DNA of 64,000 nucleotides. It comes from Galbitalea soli. Its GTDB lineage: Bacteria; Actinomycetota; Actinomycetes; Actinomycetales; Microbacteriaceae. The notes under the pieces were generated by a model. The model saw nothing but the letters and a program-made list of their open reading frames with translations, did no database searches and was not told the origin of the DNA. The DNA is taken from positions 62,001 through 126,000 of the forward strand of contig NZ_JAAGWZ010000005.1 of NCBI RefSeq assembly GCF_010686725.1. The letters run 5' to 3'. The position numbers were made by a program, and so were the translations under genes. Positions 1 to 7,818 of the stretch are shown here, piece after piece (position 1 is the stretch's first letter; each line of letters begins with the position of its first letter).

Positions 1-2
1 CC

Positions 3-797
3 CAGACCCTCGTGCTCCCCTACAACGATCTCGACGCGGTGCGTGCCGTGTTCAACGCGCGCGGTCGCAGCATCGCCGCCGTCATCGTCGAGGCCGCATC
101 GGCCAATATGGGCGTCGTCGCGCCGCAGCGCGGATTCAACCGGGAGCTCTCTCGGATCGCGCGCGAGAACGGCGCGCTGCTCATCCTCGACGAGGTGCTC
201 ACGGGCTTCCGCGTGGGGCCGGCCGGCTGGTGGGGGCTCGAAGCGGGTCTCGTCGTGCCCGATGGAGCCGGGTGGATGCCCGACCTCGTGACCTTCGGAA
301 AAGTCATCGGCGGCGGCCTCCCGCTCGCCGCCCTCGGTGGTCGCGCCGACGTCATGGACTACCTCGCCCCGCTCGGCCCCGTCTACCAGGCGGGCACCCT
401 CAGCGGCAACCCGGTCGCGGTCGCGGCCGGCATCGCGACGCTGCGTGCTGCCGACGCCGCGGTGTACTCGGCCCTCGACGCCACGGCCAACACGCTCGCC
501 GCAGAGGTCTCGTCGGCGCTCAGCGCCCAGGGCGTCGCGCACTCCGTGCAGCGTGCGGGCAACCTGTTCTCCTTCGCGTTCCGCGAGACCGCGCCCGTCG
601 ACTACGAGCAGGTGAAGGCGCAGGACGCGTACCGTTACCCGCCGTTCTTCCACGCGATGCTCGACGCGGGGGTCTCCCTGCCCCCCTCGGTCTACGAGGC
701 GTGGTTCGTGTCGGCGGCGATGGACGACACGGTCGTCGAGCGGATCGTCTCGGCGCTGCCGGCCGCCGCCGCTGCCGCGGCCGCCGCGCGCCCCTAG
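3..797 (+). CDS. hemL: Glutamate-1-semialdehyde 2,1-aminomutase, C-terminal part
   Basis: PLP-dependent class III aminotransferase fold enzyme that turns glutamate-1-semialdehyde into 5-aminolevulinate for haem synthesis in the cytoplasm. The frame is open at the window edge, so the N-terminal 160-170 residues of the usual ~430 lie outside; the GTG at 12 is internal. Visible motifs are LDEVLTGFR (cofactor-binding Asp), [10 protein letters not shown] with the Schiff-base lysine, and [12 protein letters not shown]. The tail ends in a run of about nine alanines before Arg-Pro, an odd but frequent feature of high-G+C genes. It converges on the DUF1304 gene and shares a hairpin terminator with it. 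Confidence 0.93.
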   Translation, partial: QTLVLPYNDLDAVRAVFNARGRSIAAVIVEAASANMGVVAPQRGFNRELSRIARENGALLILDEVLTGFRVGPAGWWGLEAGLVVPDGAGWMPDLVTFGKVIGGGLPLAALGGRADVMDYLAPLGPVYQAGTLSGNPVAVAAGIATLRAADAAVYSALDATANTLAAEVSSALSAQGVAHSVQRAGNLFSFAFRETAPVDYEQVKAQDAYRYPPFFHAMLDAGVSLPPSVYEAWFVSAAMDDTVVERIVSALPAAAAAAAAARP

Positions 798-846
798 CGC
801 TCTCGCGAACGAGCCTGTAGCCCCGCCGGCGCGCGCAGAGAGCGCT
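796..846. terminator. Bidirectional terminator hairpin between hemL and DUF1304 gene
   Basis: AGCGCTCTC at 796-804 is exactly complementary to GAGAGCGCT at 838-846, leaving a loop of about 33 bases. The arms overlap the stop codons of two convergent genes, which fits a shared terminator. There is no clear T-tract, as is common in actinobacteria. Confidence 0.55.
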
Positions 847-1255
847 ATCGCGTGAGAGCTCCGACCGTGACCAGCAGCACGGCGATCAGGGGCAGGGTTC
901 CCTGCGTCGCGGCGGCCCGCGCCAGCCGCGGGTTCGAGATCACCAGCACGAGCGCCGCGGCGAGCATGCTCCCCACCGACAGCAGTGTCATCGCGAGCCC
1001 GGCACCGAGCAGCGAGCCGCCCGCGGCCAGGAACGCGACACCGAGAAGGGCGCCGACCGCGAGAAACAGGTTGTAGAAGCCCTGGTTGAGCGCCATCGGC
1101 CGGAGTACCTCCGCGTCGGCCTGACTCGTGACCCCGAACCGCCGCCAGATCGCGGGCTGCCGCCAGCGGATGCTCTCGAAGCTGAAGATGAGTACGTGGA
1201 GGAGACCGGCGAGCACGGCGAACACGGCGCCGATCGTGAGGAAGACGCTACCCAT
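845..1255 (-). CDS. DUF1304 family membrane protein
   Basis: A 136-residue integral membrane protein with four hydrophobic segments (about residues 2-24, 48-70, 76-98 and 112-134) and the family-typical stretch MALNQGFYNLFLAVGA in the middle. DUF1304 proteins are small four-helix membrane proteins of unknown function. I place the start at the ATG of MGSVFLTIG (1255); the longer open frame upstream has no membrane character and runs into the neighbouring reductase. It is last in a minus-strand row trhO-pfkA-MDR-DUF1304 and may be cotranscribed. Confidence 0.85.
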   Translation of the reverse strand: MGSVFLTIGAVFAVLAGLLHVLIFSFESIRWRQPAIWRRFGVTSQADAEVLRPMALNQGFYNLFLAVGALLGVAFLAAGGSLLGAGLAMTLLSVGSMLAAALVLVISNPRLARAAATQGTLPLIAVLLVTVGALTR

Positions 1256-1286
1256 GGGGCAAGTGTCGCACGGAAGCGTCGCGGGC

Positions 1287-2306
1287 TCAGGCGCGCACGT
1301 CGACCACGGTGCGCCCGCGGAGTTCGCCGCGCAGGATGGCGGCGCCGGCATCGATCGCTCCCTCGAGCGGCACGACGGTGGTCATCCGGTCGAGCAGTTC
1401 GTAGTCGAGGTCGCGCGCGAGACGGGCCCACGCGGCGTGACGCGGGGCGGGCGGGCACTCGACCGAGTTGATGCCCACGAGGCTGACCCCCCGCAGGATG
1501 AACGGCAGCACCGTGAGCGGAACGTCGACGCCCCCCACCAAGCCGCAGGCCGTGACCGTTCCGCCGTAGTTCGTCTCGGCGATCGCGGTGGCGAGGGTCT
1601 GCCCGCCCACGGAGTCGATGACCCCGGCCCAGCGCTGCCGCAGGAGTGGGCGCCCGGCGGACTCGAACTCGGCCCGATCCACGGTCTCCGCGGCGCCCAG
1701 CGAGAGCAGGTACTCGCGGTGCTCGGGCCGGCCGGTCGAGGCGACCACGCGGTAGCCCGCGGCCGCGAGGAGGGCGACGGCGATCGAGCCGACCCCGCCC
1801 GAGGCGCCGGTCACGAGGATGTCGCCGTCGCCGGGTCGCACCCCGCCCGAACCGGGCACGGCGGGGGAGCGGTCGGCGCCCTCGAGCGCGAGCACGGAGA
1901 GCGCGGCGGTGAACCCTGCCGTTCCGATCGCGGCGGCACGTGCGGGCGACATCCCCGCCGGAAGCGCGACGAGGGAGGAGGAGTCGACGGATGCCCGCTC
2001 CGCCAGCCCGCCGTTGCGGGTCTCGCCGATGCCCCAGCCGTTCACGATCACCTGGTCGCCGACCGACCAGTCCGCCGAGGTGGAGGAGGCGACGCGACCG
2101 ACGAGGTCGATGCCGGGGATGAGCGGGGAGACCCGGGCGACGCCGGGGTTGCCGGCGAGGGCCATGCCGTCTTTGTAGTTGATGCCGGAGTGGGAGATGT
2201 CGACGAGCACGTCGCCGTCGCCGAGCTGGTCATCCGTCAGCCCGGTCTCGAGCACAGTCGAGACGGAGCCATCGTCGGCTCGGGTGACGCGAATGGCCCG
2301 GGTCAT
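1287..2306 (-). CDS. MDR-family NADPH:quinone / acryloyl-CoA reductase (AcuI/YhdH type)
   Basis: Cytoplasmic medium-chain dehydrogenase/reductase of 339 residues without the zinc ligands of alcohol dehydrogenases. The N-terminal GroES-like domain has the YhdH/AcuI-typical SGINYKDGMAL and GIDLVGRV stretches; the Rossmann domain starts at ILVTGASGGVGSIAVALLAA (about residue 165). Family members reduce acryloyl-CoA or other alkenals with NADPH; the real substrate cannot be read from sequence. The start ATG is three bases after the pfkA stop codon, which points to cotranscription with phosphofructokinase. Confidence 0.88.
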   Translation of the reverse strand: MTRAIRVTRADDGSVSTVLETGLTDDQLGDGDVLVDISHSGINYKDGMALAGNPGVARVSPLIPGIDLVGRVASSTSADWSVGDQVIVNGWGIGETRNGGLAERASVDSSSLVALPAGMSPARAAAIGTAGFTAALSVLALEGADRSPAVPGSGGVRPGDGDILVTGASGGVGSIAVALLAAAGYRVVASTGRPEHREYLLSLGAAETVDRAEFESAGRPLLRQRWAGVIDSVGGQTLATAIAETNYGGTVTACGLVGGVDVPLTVLPFILRGVSLVGINSVECPPAPRHAAWARLARDLDYELLDRMTTVVPLEGAIDAGAAILRGELRGRTVVDVRA

Positions 2307-2309
2307 GGC

Positions 2310-3335
2310 TCAGCCGAACAGGACCTTCGCCTCGAGGTAGCGATCCTCGGGGACGGTCTTGAGCCTGCCGAGGGCGTCCTCGAAGGGGACGTGCACGATC
2401 TCGGTGCCCTGCAGCGCCACCATGCGCCCCCAGTGACCGTCGAGCACGGAGCGCAGCGCCGCCATGCCGAGTCGCGTCGCGAGCACCCGGTCGAACGCGG
2501 AGGGGGTTCCGCCGCGCTGGATGTGGCCGAGGGTCGTCGCCCGGGTCTCGATGCCGGTGCGCTCCTCGATGATGGGCGCGAGCAGTTCGCCGATGCCGCC
2601 CAGCCGGGGCCGCCCGAAGGCGTCGAGGCCGCGCTCGGAGTGGGCGTCGTCCATCGTGTCGAGGGAGAACCCCTCGGCGACGACGACCAGCGGGGCGCGA
2701 CCGCGGTCGTGCGCGTGCGTGACCCACTCCACGATCTGGTCGACGGAGGTCTTCTGCTCGGGGATGAGGATCGCGTGAGCGCCGGCCGCCATGCCGGAGT
2801 GCAGTGCGATCCAGCCGACGTGCCGGCCCATGACCTCGGCCACCATGCAGCGGTCGTGCGCGTCGCCGGTCGTGCGCAGCCGGTCCATCGCGTCGGTGGC
2901 GATGCCCACCGCGGTGTCGAAGCCGAAGGAGTAGTCGGTCGCGGAGAGGTCGTTGTCGACGGTCTTCGGCACGCCGACGATTCGGATGCCCGCATCCGTC
3001 AACCGCTTCGCCGCCGCCAGCGTGCCCTCGCCGCCGATCGCGATCATCGCGTCGATGCCGTTCTCCTGCATCACCTGGTTGACGCGGTCCACGCCGCCGA
3101 TGCCCTCGAAGGGGTTGGTGCGCGAGGTGCCGAGGATCGTGCCGCCCTGCTTGCTGATGCCCTTCACCTCGGGCATGCCGAGGGGCACGATGTCACCCTC
3201 GACGACGCCGCGCCAGCCGTTGCGGAAGCCCACGAACTCGCAGTTGTGCACCTGGATTCCGGTGAAGACAGCGCCGCGGATGACGGCGTTGAGCCCGGGC
3301 GCGTCGCCACCGCTCGTGAGGATACCGATTCTCAT
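2310..3335 (-). CDS. pfkA: 6-phosphofructokinase, group III
   Basis: Phosphorylates fructose 6-phosphate to the 1,6-bisphosphate in glycolysis; 341 residues, normal for the actinobacterial group III family. GILTSGGDAPGLNAVIRG binds the phosphate donor, GGEGTLAAA holds a Gly at the position where PPi-dependent enzymes carry Asp (so ATP use is expected), and PKTVDNDL contains the catalytic Asp of the TVDND loop. I chose the ATG at 3335; an upstream in-frame start at 3344 is possible. CACAAT lies seven bases before the ATG and could be a leaderless -10 box. The gene follows trhO by 28 bases. Confidence 0.95.
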   Translation of the reverse strand: MRIGILTSGGDAPGLNAVIRGAVFTGIQVHNCEFVGFRNGWRGVVEGDIVPLGMPEVKGISKQGGTILGTSRTNPFEGIGGVDRVNQVMQENGIDAMIAIGGEGTLAAAKRLTDAGIRIVGVPKTVDNDLSATDYSFGFDTAVGIATDAMDRLRTTGDAHDRCMVAEVMGRHVGWIALHSGMAAGAHAILIPEQKTSVDQIVEWVTHAHDRGRAPLVVVAEGFSLDTMDDAHSERGLDAFGRPRLGGIGELLAPIIEERTGIETRATTLGHIQRGGTPSAFDRVLATRLGMAALRSVLDGHWGRMVALQGTEIVHVPFEDALGRLKTVPEDRYLEAKVLFG

Positions 3336-3363
3336 GAACACCATTGTGGTGCATGACCCCGTT

Positions 3364-4269
3364 TCACCCGCACACGGCGGTGGCGGCCTCGGCCCGGGGC
3401 ACCGGTACGGCGTGCGTCACGCAGCGGGTGCCCGCGGCGTGCTCGTCGCAGACCACGAGCTGCACCCGGCAGCTGGGGTCGCCGCAGTTCTCCATGCGGC
3501 TGGTGGATGACCCGCACTCGTAGCACGCGCCGATCACCGCGGCGTGGTCGCTGAACTCGATCGACTTGCGCTCGTCGAAGACGTACAGCGAGCCATCCCA
3601 GAGACCGTCGTCGCCGAAGCGCTCGCCGTAGCGGACGATGCCGCCGTCCAGTTGGTACACCTCGGTGAAGCCTCGACTGAGCATGAGCGAGCTGAGCACC
3701 TCGCAGCGCACACCCCCGGTGCAATAGGTGACGATGGGCTGGTCTTTGAGGTGATCGTAGGCACCGCGGTCGAGCTCGGCGACGAAATCGCGGGTGGCGT
3801 CGACGGATGGGACCACCGCATCCCGGAACCGGCCGATCTGCGCCTCGAAGCGGTTGCGCCCGTCGAAGAAGGTGACCGGGCGCTGCTCGACGAGGGCGTG
3901 CAGCTCGTCGGGGCTGAGTCGGGTGCCGCCCCCGACGACGCCGCCCTCGTCGACCCGCAACTCGCCGGCGGCACCGAAGCTGACGAGCTCGTCGCGCACC
4001 CGCACGCTCAGGCGGGGGAAGTCGTTGCCGGTGCCCTCGCTCCACTTGAGGTCGATATCGCGGAACGGCGCGAACTCGCGCAGCCGCCGGGCGTACCGCT
4101 TCACCGCCGAGAGCTCGCCGCCGATGGTGCCGTTGATGCCGTCCTTCGACAGCAGGATGCGCCCGCGGATGCCCAGCCGCTCGCCGAGCTCACGCTGCCA
4201 GAGCCGCACGGCCTCGGGGTCGGCGAGCGGCGTGAACCGGTAGAAGAGGAGGATCTTGGAGACGGGCAT
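3364..4269 (-). CDS. trhO: tRNA uridine-34 hydroxylase, rhodanese fold (TrhO/YceA family)
   Basis: A 301-residue protein with the TrhO layout: an N-terminal alpha/beta domain ([32 protein letters not shown]), a rhodanese domain with the loop cysteine in YCTGGVRCE (about residue 185), and a Cys-rich C-terminal tail ([20 protein letters not shown]) that looks metal-binding. The family hydroxylates U34 of tRNA to ho5U without iron or NADPH. The start ATG lies inside the 52-bp repeat; TACACT at 4276-4281 read on the minus strand is exactly six bases before the ATG, so the transcript is probably leaderless. It was once the divergent neighbour of the glycosylase gene at 11509. Confidence 0.93.
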   Translation of the reverse strand: MPVSKILLFYRFTPLADPEAVRLWQRELGERLGIRGRILLSKDGINGTIGGELSAVKRYARRLREFAPFRDIDLKWSEGTGNDFPRLSVRVRDELVSFGAAGELRVDEGGVVGGGTRLSPDELHALVEQRPVTFFDGRNRFEAQIGRFRDAVVPSVDATRDFVAELDRGAYDHLKDQPIVTYCTGGVRCEVLSSLMLSRGFTEVYQLDGGIVRYGERFGDDGLWDGSLYVFDERKSIEFSDHAAVIGACYECGSSTSRMENCGDPSCRVQLVVCDEHAAGTRCVTHAVPVPRAEAATAVCG

Positions 4270-4309
4270 CCATCGAGTGTAAAGACGGCGCGCGGGGCTA
4301 ACCTCTCTG
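4258..4309. repeat. 52-bp direct repeat, left copy (exopolysaccharide island boundary)
   Basis: This 52-bp segment is identical to 11456-11507 and in the same orientation. It contains the first four codons of trhO (minus strand), the trhO leaderless -10 box TACACT, and a plus-strand TAACCT box that now points at no start codon. The bases flanking it differ from those around the right copy, so 52 bp is the exact extent. Confidence 0.93.
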
Positions 4310-4323
4310 TCGACTCACCCGTC

Positions 4324-4339
4324 GCCGCGATGGCGCGGC
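4324..4339. terminator. Short hairpin downstream of GH16 gene
   Basis: GCCGCG-atgg-CGCGGC forms a perfect 6-bp stem just beyond the GH16 stop codon. On the plus strand it is followed by TTTAT, so it could also stop transcription from the orphan TAACCT box in the left 52-bp repeat. Function is inferred only from position. Confidence 0.35.
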
Positions 4340-4340
4340 T

Positions 4341-5171
4341 TTATGAACGTCGGTACACCGCGACGTAGTCGACGACGAGTTGCGCAGGGAACACCGTCGA
4401 GGTGGCGGGCGAGCCCGGCCACGTGCCGCCGACGGCGAGGTTGAGGATGAGCGAAAACGGCCGATCGAAGACCCAGCGGTTGCCCCGTGTGGTGTCGGGC
4501 GTCTGAATCGCGTACACCTCGCCGTCGACCAGATACTCGATAGACGACCGGGACCAGATGATCGCGTAGGTGTGGAATCGGGACGACAGCGGTTCTCCGC
4601 TCGGCGTCGTGAACGTCGCGGTGAGGGAATCGAGTCCGGCGTACCCGGGGCCGTGCAAGGAGCCGTGAACCGTCGCCGGTTCGGACCCGATGTTCTCGGC
4701 GATGTCGATCTCGCCGTCGTTCGGCCAGTTGTTGGGTGCTGTCGGCGCGCCGAGCATCCAGAAAGCCGACCATAATCCAGCACCGACCGGCACTTTCATT
4801 CGTGCTTCGATGCGGCCGTACCTCACGGTGGAGGACGGGGCGGTGGTCAATCGAGCGGAGGTGAATTCGCAGCGCCCATACCAGCAGGCAAGATCCTGAT
4901 TCGACTTGTCGGCGGTCAGGACGAGGTGGCCGCGCCCATCCAGCGAGGCGTTCTGCGATCCCGGCGTGTAATACTCCAGCTCCCGGTTTCCCCACCCGTC
5001 GCCGCCCGTATCGGCCGACCATCGGGCAGGGGGCGGCAGGCCGGCAGCTCCGTCGAAGGTGTCAATCCACACCCGCTTCCAGGTCGGAGCGGTGTGCGAG
5101 GGCGTTGTGGCGGGCGCCGCACACCCGGCGAGGCCGATGGCGGCGAGCAGCACGAACAGGAGCTTCCGGAT
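4341..5171 (-). CDS. Glycoside hydrolase family 16 lipoprotein (beta-glucanase-like)
   Basis: Secreted, lipid-anchored endo-beta-glucanase-like enzyme. The signal ends in the lipobox LAGC; the mature part is a single GH16 jelly roll with ENIGSEP following the active-site stretch GEIDIAE, which carries both catalytic glutamates, and the family motifs RIEARMKVP and GLWSAFWML. The usual substrates are laminarin, lichenan or similar beta-glucans. No ATG/GTG/TTG lies at the proper place: an ATC codon at 5171-5169 sits seven bases after GGAAGGAG and gives a textbook lipoprotein signal (start-RKLLFVLLAAIGLAGC). The first ordinary start, GTG at 5153, would lack the positive n-region and sits too far from the Shine-Dalgarno. 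It is part of the 7.2 kb exopolysaccharide island and may process its product. Confidence 0.85.
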   Translation of the reverse strand: MRKLLFVLLAAIGLAGCAAPATTPSHTAPTWKRVWIDTFDGAAGLPPPARWSADTGGDGWGNRELEYYTPGSQNASLDGRGHLVLTADKSNQDLACWYGRCEFTSARLTTAPSSTVRYGRIEARMKVPVGAGLWSAFWMLGAPTAPNNWPNDGEIDIAENIGSEPATVHGSLHGPGYAGLDSLTATFTTPSGEPLSSRFHTYAIIWSRSSIEYLVDGEVYAIQTPDTTRGNRWVFDRPFSLILNLAVGGTWPGSPATSTVFPAQLVVDYVAVYRRS

Positions 5172-5255
5172 GGGAAATCTCCTTCCTCAGGGCAACGAAT
5201 GCTGGCCCCGAGGATGGCCCATCAACGCGTGGGCACGCAAGTCGACGGTGACTCG

Positions 5256-5465
5256 TCAGGAGTGCAGAGCGAACTCCGACACCGAGTTTCGTGCCTCCTC
5301 AAGGAGCGCACGATCTCGCCTCGACGGCAACCAGCCGAGAGGCTCGCCGTACTCCGTCTCGATGGTGTGGCGAGCGTCCTCGCGAGCGACAAAGCGCGCC
5401 CCGAGCAGACTGACCGCTACCAAAACGAGTAACGATCCTATAAACAGCGTTGTTTCCAGCATCAT
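5256..5465 (-). CDS. Small single-pass membrane protein, hypothetical
   Basis: A 69-residue open frame starting with two methionines, then one hydrophobic helix (residues 4-24, LETTLFIGSLLVLVAVSLLG) and a charged C-terminal part with a run of Arg, Asp and Glu residues. I do not recognise it. The frame can be extended upstream but that part has no clear signal. A 6-bp inverted repeat lies directly in front. It sits between the GH16 gene and the divergent synthase operon; a real but weakly supported gene. Confidence 0.4.
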   Translation of the reverse strand: MMLETTLFIGSLLVLVAVSLLGARFVAREDARHTIETEYGEPLGWLPSRRDRALLEEARNSVSEFALHS

Positions 5466-5470
5466 TGATG

Positions 5471-5487
5471 GACCCCAATCTGGGGTC
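5471..5487. promoter_or_regulatory. Inverted repeat GACCCC-N5-GGGGTC
   Basis: A perfect 6-bp palindrome with a 5-base spacer (GACCCCAATCTGGGGTC) immediately upstream of the small membrane-protein frame and within the divergent control region of the island. It could be an operator or the base of a leader hairpin; nothing else supports it. Confidence 0.3.
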
Positions 5488-5926
5488 AAGACTAGCGGCC
5501 AATGCGGGCCCGCGACACCCCCGAGTAGCGAACTCCACGCTCCGTCAACGAACACGAAATGTGCTGATCAACGCCGATTCCTGGAAACTCGCAACGAGTT
5601 GCATTCGACGATGTCGAATTTCTGTGTCGCCGCAGTCACGTGCGATGCGGCTCATTTTGCGATTTACACGCTCGACACAAAGACGTAACTTGCGGCGTCG
5701 AAGCGCGTCGCTATATTGACGACAACCACCCGCCGTGTCGACTCACCTCGCACGGTTGCACCTCCGCATTACGAACGCCGGATTCCCAACGACGCGCATA
5801 CGGTGACAGTCCCGAACCACCTGCGATCCCCCCAAGAACAGGCGTAAAAATGCTGACCCGAGGCGTTATTTGTCGTGCCCGAAACCACTCGCTCGTCGCC
5901 CTCTGCGGTGAAGGTGGGGTGCGTTC
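5488..5926. other. Gene-free leader and promoter region of the polysaccharide operon
   Basis: About 440 bases with no credible gene and clearly lower G+C than the rest of the window (for example ACTTGC and TATATTGACG around 5686-5720). It must hold the promoter for the synthase gene and its long untranslated leader. I looked for known riboswitch cores and saw none I could defend. AAGGTGGGG just before 5927 is the probable ribosome binding site. Confidence 0.5.
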
Positions 5927-7666
5927 ATGAGCACTGTCATCGACCCGAGCACCGTTGCCCCAGCGGGCGAACTGCTTCAGTTCCACGCCTCCACCGCGGC
6001 GCCCACCGTGGAGCCGGGGGCCGGACAATCCCCGTCGACCGAACTCGTCACGCCGCCGACGGACGCGGAACTCACCTGGTATCTCGGATCGCAGCGCCGC
6101 TGGGTGCAAATCATCACCCTGAGCTCTTTTCTGCTGGCGGCGATCAGCCTCGTGCGGTTCGTCGCGACATCCGTCTGGTTGTATCCGCTCCTGCTGGTGC
6201 TTGCGGTGAACATTGCTGGAGTTGTGCTCTCGCTCATTTCTGGGATGAACAAGGGCCGTGACACGAAGGCATCGCATTTCCGCCTCATTCGCGAGTGGGA
6301 AGCTGACACTCCGACGTCGCTGTATCCGACCGTCGATGTGTTCCTGCCGTCCGCGGGCGAGGACCTCGCGGTGCTGCGCAACACGTATACCCACGTCAGC
6401 CGAATGGAATGGGCGGGGCGACTGCAGGTGTGGGTGCTGGACGATGCCGACAAGAGCGAGGTGCGCCAACTGGCGACCGACTTCGGCTTCAACTACCGCG
6501 TGCGCCCCAATCGCGGCTACATGAAGAAGGCGGGCAACCTCCAGGCCGGATTCGGGCAGTCGGACGGCGACTTCATCGTCATCTTCGACGCCGATTTCTG
6601 CCCCAGGCCGGATTTCCTTCGTCACACGATTCCGTACATGCGCGACCCCGAGATCGCGATCGTTCAGACCCCGCAGTTCTTCGACACGCGGGGCGAGATG
6701 ACCTGGCTCGAGCGCACTGCGGGGGCGACCCAAGAACTGTTCTACCGGTGGGTGCAACCGTCACGTGACCGAGCTGGTGCCGCCATTTGCGTGGGAACCT
6801 GTGCCGTCTATCGGCGTTCCGCGCTGAAGGAGACCGGCGGGTTCGCACAGATCGAGCACAGCGAGGACGTCCACACCGGCATGATGCTCATGCGAGCGGG
6901 CTTCTCGGTTCGTTATGTGCCCATCCTTGTATCCAAGGGGCTCTGCCCGTCGGACCTGGCCGGATTCCTGAACCAGCAATACCGCTGGTGCAACGGATCC
7001 ATCACCCTCCTCCGAAGTGGGCAGGCGTCCCGTCGCCCCCTGAGCCTCCGCCAGCGGATGGCCTTCTGGTCCGGCTTCATGTACTACATCAGCACTGCGG
7101 TCAACGTGTTCTTTCTCCACGTTCCCGGCATGATCATGGCTGTCCTCTTCGCCTCTGACGTGCGAGCTTCCAACTTCATACCGTTCCTCGCTGGCGCGTG
7201 GGTCTATCTCGTGCTGATGCCACGCGTCTCCAAGTCCCGCTGGCGATTCGAGGTGATGAGAGTCCAGATGGCCTACAGCTTCAGCCACGCGTTGGCGATC
7301 ACTCACAAGCTGACGGGTCGCACAAAGGGTTGGGTCGCCACTGGCGCAGTCGGAAAGAAGAGCAGCCTCGCCCGCACGATCGCCGTCATCGGTTCGCTGA
7401 CGATCGGTCTGACGCTCGGCATCTCGTGGGGAGCTCTCGCGTTCGATGTCAGCCTGCTCGGGTGGCACCAGTTCTGGCCGATGGCGATCTTCCTGGCGGC
7501 CTACAGCTACGTCGGCCTCCCGCTGCTGCGCGACTTCCTCCGCGTGATCTGGCCGAAGCGAGCTCGTTCGAAGCACACGACCACGAACGCGCTTGCGCCG
7601 GTAACTCCATTCAACGTCCACGAGGGCCCTCACGCACTCGAGCCGATCTCCGAAGGTGCCATCTGA
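5927..7666 (+). CDS. Processive family 2 glycosyltransferase, cellulose-synthase-like
   Basis: A 579-residue membrane synthase that should polymerise a beta-linked polysaccharide from a UDP-sugar and push it across the membrane. Two hydrophobic helices (about 60-110) precede the catalytic domain with all hallmarks: DDAD near 171, DADF near 221, SEDVH near 312 (the TED position) and QQYRWCNG near 350 (QxxRW). About five further helices follow. There is no PilZ domain, unlike BcsA, so c-di-GMP control by that route is not expected. The stop overlaps the next start as TGATG. With a downstream UDP-glucose dehydrogenase the polymer may contain glucuronic acid, but the product cannot be named from sequence. 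Confidence 0.9.
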   Translation: MSTVIDPSTVAPAGELLQFHASTAAPTVEPGAGQSPSTELVTPPTDAELTWYLGSQRRWVQIITLSSFLLAAISLVRFVATSVWLYPLLLVLAVNIAGVVLSLISGMNKGRDTKASHFRLIREWEADTPTSLYPTVDVFLPSAGEDLAVLRNTYTHVSRMEWAGRLQVWVLDDADKSEVRQLATDFGFNYRVRPNRGYMKKAGNLQAGFGQSDGDFIVIFDADFCPRPDFLRHTIPYMRDPEIAIVQTPQFFDTRGEMTWLERTAGATQELFYRWVQPSRDRAGAAICVGTCAVYRRSALKETGGFAQIEHSEDVHTGMMLMRAGFSVRYVPILVSKGLCPSDLAGFLNQQYRWCNGSITLLRSGQASRRPLSLRQRMAFWSGFMYYISTAVNVFFLHVPGMIMAVLFASDVRASNFIPFLAGAWVYLVLMPRVSKSRWRFEVMRVQMAYSFSHALAITHKLTGRTKGWVATGAVGKKSSLARTIAVIGSLTIGLTLGISWGALAFDVSLLGWHQFWPMAIFLAAYSYVGLPLLRDFLRVIWPKRARSKHTTTNALAPVTPFNVHEGPHALEPISEGAI

Positions 7667-7818
7667 TGTCTGAACTGCACGAGTCCTCCTCCGGCGAGCC
7701 CAAAACCGCCTTCGCGAATCACCTGAGTCTGATCGAGGCGATCAGCTACACCTCTGTGATCGGATTCATCGCCGCGATGGCCGCGGGCCTCTTCGACGGG
7801 ATGGTGCCCTGGAAATGA
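7666..7818 (+). CDS. 50-residue membrane protein coupled to the polysaccharide synthase
   Basis: A complete small gene that standard length cut-offs would drop. Its ATG overlaps the synthase stop (TGATG at 7664-7668) and its TGA overlaps the acyltransferase ATG (ATGA at 7815-7818), which is strong evidence of translation. The protein has a polar N-terminus of about 27 residues and one hydrophobic segment (SYTSVIGFIAAMAAGLF) near the C-terminus, ending Val-Pro-Trp-Lys. I infer a small accessory subunit of the synthase or the acyltransferase; there is no family I recognise. Confidence 0.72.
   Translation: MSELHESSSGEPKTAFANHLSLIEAISYTSVIGFIAAMAAGLFDGMVPWK

Noticed and set aside
1128-3356. A 742-codon open frame on the plus strand opposite the reductase and phosphofructokinase genes
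   Set aside because: It is antisense to two clear enzymes; long antisense frames are a by-product of G/C-rich third codon positions. Its composition (His, Asp, Arg, Gly) has no domain pattern.
5740-5860. Leader of the synthase examined as a cobalamin, FMN or c-di-AMP riboswitch because of GGTGACAGTCCCGAACC
   Set aside because: Only short core-like words match; the surrounding conserved helices of these classes are not visible.
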